DNA from: Peribacillus asahii
Lineage (GTDB): Bacteria; Bacillota; Bacilli; Bacillales; DSM-1321
DNA length: 64,000 nt
Reading direction: 5' to 3'
Assembly (NCBI RefSeq): GCF_004006295.1
Contig: NZ_CP026095.1
Coordinates: forward strand, 1,846,001-1,910,000
Below are positions 59,420 through 64,000 of the stretch, piece by piece. The notes beneath the pieces were generated by a model. The model was given only the letters and a program-made list of their open reading frames with translations. It did no database searches and was not told the DNA's origin. The translations under genes and the position numbers were made by a program. Within the stretch, counting starts at the first letter, position 1. Each line of letters opens with the position of its first letter.

Positions 59420-60142
59420 GTGAAAAGGTTATTTAAGATATTGATTATGCTTATTTTAGTATTATCGTTTTTCTCTTTTAATTCATCGAATACGGAAGCC
59501 GCTACTACTAAAATAGCGCACGTGAATATTAAGAGTGGTACTCTTACCATTCGAAGCGGTGCAGGAACAAAATATAAGAAAGTTGGATCATTGAAAAAGG
59601 ATGCAGGAGTGTACGTTTATTCCCAAACTAAAAGTGGTTGGTCAGAAATTCGTTATAAAAACAAGAAAGCCTATGTAGCAACAAAGTATTTGAAGTTTGC
59701 TAATTCTTATTTAATGGATAAAAAGAAGATATATACATACATAGACATGAAAACTGGGGAAAAATCCAAACATACATATACAGGTATATATGCTCCTGAC
59801 TTAAAAAAATGGGATATATGGAAAAGTGAAGATGGCAGTTATATCGTTGATGAAGATAAAAATGGATTATACTCGGGTTGGATGGAATCTGAATATGTTG
59901 TTGATATAAAATATCCTGTTAAAGTGGGTCAATCATGGGATAATGGTTTTGGCGAACCTAACTATACTCGTATTACTTCTATTTCTAAAACAGTTAAGAC
60001 ACCTGCAGGAACATTTAAAAACTGTATTGAAGTGACAGATCAGTTTGGGTATAAAAGGTATTATGCGAAAAATGTAGGACATGTTAAATTAGTTTATAAA
60101 GGGAAGACACTTAGCCAACTTGTTAGTTTGAAAAAGAGATAA
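59420..60142 (+). CDS. Secreted SH3b-domain protein
   Basis: A 240-residue protein with a signal peptide (cleavage likely after TEAA) and one SH3b domain at about 33-93 (GTLTIRSGAGTKYKKVGSLK ... KAYVATKYLKF). A beta-rich C-terminal domain follows (TPAGTFKNCIEVTDQFGYKRYYAKNVGHVKLVY), a pattern seen in secreted Bacillus proteins of unknown role. It probably binds peptidoglycan. GTG 59420 follows AGGAGG. Confidence 0.8.
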   Translation: MKRLFKILIMLILVLSFFSFNSSNTEAATTKIAHVNIKSGTLTIRSGAGTKYKKVGSLKKDAGVYVYSQTKSGWSEIRYKNKKAYVATKYLKFANSYLMDKKKIYTYIDMKTGEKSKHTYTGIYAPDLKKWDIWKSEDGSYIVDEDKNGLYSGWMESEYVVDIKYPVKVGQSWDNGFGEPNYTRITSISKTVKTPAGTFKNCIEVTDQFGYKRYYAKNVGHVKLVYKGKTLSQLVSLKKR

Positions 60143-60301
60143 AGATAATTTAGAAGAGTGGGTTCGCTTCAGTGCTGACTCTTTTTTTATTTATGAAGCA
60201 GAAGTGGAGAGCGTTGAAAAAAACGTGATTTTGAAATGCGATTTTAAAAAGGTTAAAATATTTATTAGGAATTACATAACGTCCGACGGAAGAGGGGTAT
60301 G

Positions 60302-61063
60302 ATGAAACTATCAGGGAATACAGTACTTATTACGGGCGGGGCAGCAGGAATCGGGTTTGCGTTTGCCGAGAGATTTATGAAAGCAGGCAATAAAGTCATT
60401 GTCTGCGGCAGACGGGAAGCAAAGCTCCAGAAAGCAAAGGAAAAATATCCTGAACTGATTATACGCGTTTGTGATGTTACCAAAGAATCTGATCGGATTG
60501 CTTTGTTTGACTGGGTAACGAGCGAGCACCCCGATGTGAACGTGCTTGTAAACAACGCAGGCATTCAGCAACGCTACCATGTTCTTAAAACGAACGCGAA
60601 GGAAGATTGGAAATATTACAGTCAAGAAATAGCCTCCAACATCGAGGCGCCATTTCATTTTGCTATGCTATTTGCGCCGTACTTTGCCAATAAAGACTAT
60701 GCGGCTATCCTTAATGTATCATCTGGTTTAGCTTTCACCCCAATGGCGATTGCGCCGATTTATTCAGCTACGAAAGCGGCGGTTCATTCATTTACGATGA
60801 GCTTACGGCATCAGCTTGAAGATACGGCCATTGAGGTGATTGAAGTTGCGCCGCCGGCAGTTAATACCGATTTAGGCGGAGTAGGCCTGCATACCTTTGG
60901 CACCCCTGTAGATGAATTTGCCGATGCGATATTTAAAGGCCTTGAAGCAGGAAAAAACGAAATTGGTTACGCACGTGCTGAAAAGGCGATGAAGATGTCC
61001 CGAGATGAAATTGATGAGACAGTAAAGGTAATATACACCAATATGAAAAACACAATTCTATAA
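60302..61063 (+). CDS. Short-chain dehydrogenase/reductase (DltE-like)
   Basis: A 253-residue classical SDR. The NAD(P) site is TGGAAGIGFAFAERF, the structural motif is NNAGIQ, and the catalytic residues are in NVSSG and YSATKAAVHSF (Ser, Tyr, Lys). The end block EVAPPAVNTDLGG resembles DltE-type reductases. AGAGGGG lies before the ATG pair. Its G+C content and codon choice (GCG, CCG, GGC) look higher than its neighbours, hinting at transfer. Substrate unknown. Confidence 0.85.
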   Translation: MKLSGNTVLITGGAAGIGFAFAERFMKAGNKVIVCGRREAKLQKAKEKYPELIIRVCDVTKESDRIALFDWVTSEHPDVNVLVNNAGIQQRYHVLKTNAKEDWKYYSQEIASNIEAPFHFAMLFAPYFANKDYAAILNVSSGLAFTPMAIAPIYSATKAAVHSFTMSLRHQLEDTAIEVIEVAPPAVNTDLGGVGLHTFGTPVDEFADAIFKGLEAGKNEIGYARAEKAMKMSRDEIDETVKVIYTNMKNTIL

Positions 61064-61068
61064 TGACT

Positions 61069-61100
61069 AAAGGAGCTATCCGTGTGGGTAGCTCCTTATT
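61069..61100 (+). terminator. Terminator after the SDR gene
   Basis: AAGGAGCTATCC/GGGTAGCTCCTT forms a 12-bp stem; the T tail is short. Confidence 0.7.
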
Positions 61101-61109
61101 GTTGAATGA

Positions 61110-61286
61110 ACGAATCATTTTATTGGTCGTAAAACTAAACTTGTTGAGGGCGGAGAAGAAGTAAGACGGAACGCAATTATTAAAGCATATCAAGAAGGCA
61201 CTAGCATAGCAGACATACGCAAAACTTATAAAGTAGGTACTGGAACAATATACAGATTGCTTGAACATGAAGGAATCGAACCATAA
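61110..61286 (+). pseudogene. C-terminal HTH fragment of a serine recombinase
   Basis: The frame reads IGRKTKLVEGGEEVRRNAII, then KAYQEGTSIADIRKTYKVGT and GTIYRLLEHEGIEP. This is the resolvase C-terminal helix-turn-helix (GRxxKL...AY..G.SI..I...Y.vg..TIYR.L). The catalytic Ser domain is absent and no start codon is present. Confidence 0.6.
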
Positions 61287-61400
61287 TGGGGTAGTCATTC
61301 CAGCTATCCTTTTTATTTATGACAAAAGATTTTTCAATTAATATATAATCCCAATAATAGTGCGGTACAATTCAACTATGACAATAGAAGGGGAAGAATT

Positions 61401-61508
61401 ATGAAAAAACTCATTATTACATGCATGACTGTTGTTTTGTGTTTTATTGGATTCTTGATTAGCACAAATGAGGCTTCTGCTGATATGAAGCTTTACTTTC
61501 CATCTTAA
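61401..61508 (+). CDS. Secreted 35-residue peptide
   Basis: A complete signal peptide (MKKLIITCMTVVLCFIGFLI then STNEASA) is followed by only eight residues, DMKLYFPS, before the stop. AGAAGGGGAAG precedes the ATG. It is either a very short secreted peptide, with a possible signalling role like a Phr-type peptide, or the start of a lost longer protein. No Rap-like receptor gene lies in the window. Confidence 0.5.
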   Translation: MKKLIITCMTVVLCFIGFLISTNEASADMKLYFPS

Positions 61509-61735
61509 CAAGTGAATACTTTCGTCAATTGTTAAGGTAGAAGTTTAAGTGATTTAAGAAAGTTGATTGCAGTTTATGTAAATTATCATTATATGAAAGA
61601 TTATTAATGGTCATAAAATACTGGTATAAAAGTAACAAAATGCCGATATCCTTAAAAATTTTTACATAATTTATACATCATCCACAATAAAAGTACTATA
61701 ATGAGTTTGGAATGGCAAAGAGAATCGGAGGCACT

Positions 61736-63037
61736 ATGAAAAATTTATGGAAAAGAAATAAACCTACTGTCGATAGAGAATATTTTTTAACATATAAAAA
61801 TGATGTTCGAATTGATTTACATAAATACTCAAAGTTATTAACGCAAATTGAGATGATTCATTTAACACAAGAAGATTTATGCAGGATTCGTTCTATACAA
61901 GATACGGTTAATGATCATTTATCGGAGTTAGTGAGTCGTTTCTATGAAAATCTGGCAAAAGAACCTTCGCTAATGGAGATTATCGATAACAATAGTTCAG
62001 TTAGTCGATTACGACAATCACTTCAAAAACATATAGGCGAGATGTTTTTAGGTGTTCTTGATGATCAGTTTGTAGAACAGCGCTATACTATTGCTCATGT
62101 CCATGTTCGAATCGGCTTAGACCCTAAATGGTATATGAGTGCCTTTCAGGATCTGCTACAGTCTATATTAACGATTATTATGCCGACTTGTCATAGTGTA
62201 CAGCACTATCATGAAATGGCGTTAAGTATTACGAAAATCATTAATTTAGAGCAGCAAATTGTATTAGAAGCATATGAACTAGAAAATAAGCGTATTCGTC
62301 ATCAAAATGATAAAGAGAAAAAAGCGCTTCGTGTACAGGTGAATAACAACGCCGCGCAATTGGCTGCTATTAGTGAAGAAACGAGCGCAACGAGTGTTCA
62401 AATTGTTAATAAAGTGTCTGAGATTCATCAAATTACGGAAACAGGTTCAGAGATTGCGATTAAAACGGAAGAAAAGTCGAAAGAAGGTCTTCGACGTTTG
62501 AAAGCGCTGGAAGAATTAATGAATCAAGCACAGGATAATATGAAGTATATCGCTGCAGAAATGGAGCAATTAACTTCAACGTCTAAGGAAATTGAGCGGA
62601 TTGTTACGATGGTAACATCGATTGCTGAACAAACGAACTTATTAGCATTAAATGCAGCGATTGAAGCGGCACGAGCTGGAGAAAATGGAAGAGGCTTTGC
62701 CGTTGTCGCAGGTGAGGTAAGGAAATTAGCGGAACATACAAAAACCTCTGTATCGGAGGTTTCAAAGCTTGTCGAGGGAATTCGTCGGTATACAAGCACT
62801 ATGAATACGTCGATTTCTGTTGTAAATGAAGATATTAGGAAGAGTACACAAGAAGGGAAAGAGACGAGCCTCTTTTTTGATCAAATTGTTGAATCAATGA
62901 ATAATGTTAAAGAACAAAATATCAATATTGCTTCAGAAATGACAGAGTTAAGTAATATTTTTGAAGGAATGAACCAAGCATTTGAACAGGTTGCCCATTC
63001 TTCTGATGAATTAACACAAATGACGATGGTGCTATAA
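61736..63037 (+). CDS. hemAT: Haem-based aerotaxis receptor HemAT
   Basis: A 433-residue cytosolic oxygen chemoreceptor. The globin domain (about 30-180) keeps Tyr70 in VSRFYENL and the haem-ligand His123 in [19 protein letters not shown], the same numbers as B. subtilis HemAT. The signalling domain has the canonical tip [23 protein letters not shown] 61736 follows CGGAGG; the earlier start at 61712 overlaps it. GCCGATAT at 61642-61649 matches the sigma-D -10 consensus, but no TAAA is at the usual distance. It is probably the main aerotaxis receptor. Confidence 0.93.
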   Translation: MKNLWKRNKPTVDREYFLTYKNDVRIDLHKYSKLLTQIEMIHLTQEDLCRIRSIQDTVNDHLSELVSRFYENLAKEPSLMEIIDNNSSVSRLRQSLQKHIGEMFLGVLDDQFVEQRYTIAHVHVRIGLDPKWYMSAFQDLLQSILTIIMPTCHSVQHYHEMALSITKIINLEQQIVLEAYELENKRIRHQNDKEKKALRVQVNNNAAQLAAISEETSATSVQIVNKVSEIHQITETGSEIAIKTEEKSKEGLRRLKALEELMNQAQDNMKYIAAEMEQLTSTSKEIERIVTMVTSIAEQTNLLALNAAIEAARAGENGRGFAVVAGEVRKLAEHTKTSVSEVSKLVEGIRRYTSTMNTSISVVNEDIRKSTQEGKETSLFFDQIVESMNNVKEQNINIASEMTELSNIFEGMNQAFEQVAHSSDELTQMTMVL

Positions 63038-63130
63038 GAGAAAAATTACTTGTGTTCTCCTTTTCAATATGCTATATTAATAAAGCGATGAGCTAATTTG
63101 TGTAAGTCGAAGAATATGCTTTATGCTAAA

Positions 63131-63199
63131 CGTTGGGATGTGGCCCAACGGTTCTCGCCACAAACGCATCAAAGACACCGGCATTTAGTCGGTGTCTTT
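63131..63199. terminator. Hairpin 63131-63150 and convergent terminator 63171-63199
   Basis: CGTTGGG/CCCAACG has the loop ATGTGG and is followed by GTTCTCGCC, a pattern recalling the P2 and J2/3 of purine riboswitches. AAAGACACCG/CGGTGTCTTT then serves hemAT and tatA from opposite sides; it overlaps the last codons of tatA. Confidence 0.65.
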
Positions 63200-63409
63200 C
63201 TCTTTATTTGGGAGACTTTCTTTGGCCGTTCGAATTTCTTCTTTTACTTGTTCTTGTATTTCATTAGGGATATCTTTTGTTGCTTCTTTAAATTCTTTTA
63301 ATGCTAACCCAATAGCTCGTCCGATTTGCGGGAGCTTGCTTGGGCCGAATACGATAAGAGCTAAAGTAAGAATTAATAGTAATCCGGGGAAGCCGATATT
63401 AGAAAGCAC
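63185..63409 (-). CDS. tatA: Twin-arginine translocase subunit TatA
   Basis: A 74-residue protein: a short hydrophobic N-terminal helix ([18 protein letters not shown]), the conserved [14 protein letters not shown] hinge, an amphipathic helix [11 protein letters not shown] and an acidic tail. It forms the pore-like part of the Tat export machinery for folded proteins. No tatC is adjacent on either side, so it resembles a separate tatA such as tatAc. GAGGTAATG just upstream supplies the ribosome site. Confidence 0.92.
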   Translation of the reverse strand: MLSNIGFPGLLLILTLALIVFGPSKLPQIGRAIGLALKEFKEATKDIPNEIQEQVKEEIRTAKESLPNKEKDTD

Positions 63410-63545
63410 GGGCGCATTACCTCCTGAATAATTTATATATCTAGTATTATATCCGATTTTTTTAATTTATCGCAGTCAATTCCTTTAATGGAGTTGCCCC
63501 AAACAATAATCAGAGATTAAGATATTTGGTTGTTAAATTATTACA

Positions 63546-63574
63546 TTGATTTTATTGAAGCTTTTCGATACAAT
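63546..63574 (+). promoter_or_regulatory. Sigma-A promoter of the 6S-like RNA
   Basis: TTGATT (63546-63551) and TACAAT (63569-63574) are 17 bases apart; the start would fall near 63582. Confidence 0.65.
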
Positions 63575-63581
63575 ACTTTTA

Positions 63582-63767
63582 TAAGCTGCGTTGTACGTAA
63601 TGATAATTAAGTTTTAACCTTTAAGCTGTAATAGGGAGTTTTATATTAAAACAGGAATGTTAAGCCTAGTCACTGACCTGGACAACAGGAATGTTTTTGC
63701 AAACACCCACTTTGAGGAGTGGTGGTTTAAAACTTTCTTACTTGAACTACGGCAATTGCGGCTTTTT
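63582..63767 (+). ncRNA. 6S-like regulatory RNA
   Basis: About 186 bases with no open frame, directly behind a good promoter and ending TGCGGCTTTTT. The ends pair (GCTGCGTTGTACGTA with TACGGCAATTGCGGC, imperfect) and AAGTTTTAACC pairs with GGTTTAAAACTT. A large central bubble and inner hairpins (CACCCACT/AGTGGTGG) lie between. A single long rod with an open bubble, and this length, fit 6S RNA, which binds sigma-A RNA polymerase. Phrases such as AACCTTTAAGCTG also recall Bacillus 6S RNAs. Confidence 0.55.
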
Positions 63768-63783
63768 AATTGTAATTAAGAAA

Positions 63784-63814
63784 CAGTACAGTTCCATGTT
63801 GGGGCTGTTTTTTT
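63784..63814 (+). terminator. Second terminator downstream of the 6S-like RNA
   Basis: ACAGTTCC/GGGGCTGT (with G-U pairs) followed by seven T. Confidence 0.7.
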
Positions 63815-63916
63815 ATATGTAAAGAATCATTTTTCTATTAAAAAGGATTAGGGTAGTCTCATAGAAACAAACTAACAAAAATATTACGGAATTATCTGTA
63901 CTTAAGAGGTATACAT

Positions 63917-64000
63917 ATGTTTGCTGTCGGTTTAATAAGTGGTTTAATAATTGGAATTATTGTGACAAGCTTATATCATAAAGAGAAAGTAAGAGCATGT
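63917..64000 (+). CDS. Membrane protein, N-terminal part (cut by window end)
   Basis: ATG 63917 follows AAGAGGT. The 28 visible codons give MFAVGLISGLIIGIIVTSLY and then a basic stretch HKEKVRAC, a typical N-terminal anchor helix. The family cannot be told from this fragment. Confidence 0.55.
   Translation, partial: MFAVGLISGLIIGIIVTSLYHKEKVRAC

Noticed and set aside
61401..61508. Phr peptide of a Rap-Phr pair
   Set aside because: No Rap phosphatase gene is present nearby and the C-terminal residues do not match known Phr peptides, so the specific Phr name is not used.
61614..61649. Full sigma-D promoter for hemAT
   Set aside because: The -10 GCCGATAT is perfect, but the nearest TAAA boxes are 11 or 24 bases away instead of about 15, so only the -10 is noted.

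Overview
The window reads as chromosomal DNA of an AT-rich, spore-forming, motile Bacillaceae (Bacillus sensu lato). Spore-protein genes sit next to the order tlp-yneP-yneQ-yneR-plsY-yneT-parE-parC that is known from Bacillus subtilis. There are two HemAT-type oxygen chemoreceptors, strong GGAGG-type ribosome binding sites, many TTG/GTG starts, and a VmlR-type ABC-F gene with its MIN tripeptide leader.

Layout. 0-10.2 kb: conserved core block (3' end of sspN, tlp, yneP, yneQ, yneR, a YycC-like micro-gene, a HemAT-like receptor, plsY, yneT, topoisomerase IV parE/parC). 10.2-12.1 kb: decayed ground with a small coding-like frame, a broken cytochrome bd-like gene and a secreted protein. 12.3-21 kb: a TetR regulator and a seven-gene acyl-CoA/leucine-isovalerate catabolic operon equivalent to B. 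subtilis yngJ-I-HA-HB-G-F-E. Its first promoter carries a near-perfect 20-bp palindrome, the likely TetR operator. 21.5-23.9 kb: NAD salvage (pncB-nadE). 24-30 kb: methyltransferase, carboxylesterase, then a translationally coupled acyltransferase-fold/chemoreceptor pair and a secreted DUF3298-like protein. 30-31.6 kb: non-coding, rich in hairpins, resembling an orphan IS200/IS605-type omega-RNA region. 31.6-38 kb: an EAL-PAS-histidine kinase fusion, a lipoprotein, vmlR with its attenuator, a DinB-like protein. 38-43 kb: small proteins, an AraC regulator divergent from a copper amine oxidase, an IS6-like scar. 43-49 kb: uracil-DNA-glycosylase-like protein, malic enzyme, DUF4025, ParB-like protein, ISL3 scar, truncated haemoglobin. 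49-58 kb: membrane hydrolase, FAD oxidoreductase, a 1447-residue secreted lamin-tail/metallophosphoesterase, an MFS aromatic-acid-type transporter. 58-64 kb: lipoprotein, SH3 protein, SDR, a 35-residue secreted peptide, HemAT, tatA, a 6S-like RNA and a cut membrane protein.

How parts work together. The yng-like operon encodes an activating ligase, a dehydrogenase, a two-component biotin carboxylase with carrier, carboxyltransferase, hydratase and HMG-CoA lyase. Together these form a complete route from a branched acyl-CoA to acetoacetate plus acetyl-CoA. Several genes bear on oxygen and behaviour (two HemATs, a truncated haemoglobin, a decayed bd oxidase, a six-helix MCP). The candidate for an undescribed system is the acyltransferase-MCP pair at 27.06-29.08 kb. 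It may pair a small-molecule synthase with its membrane-embedded chemoreceptor; this is inference from fold resemblance and gene coupling. All family calls come from reading the sequence and were not checked by database search.
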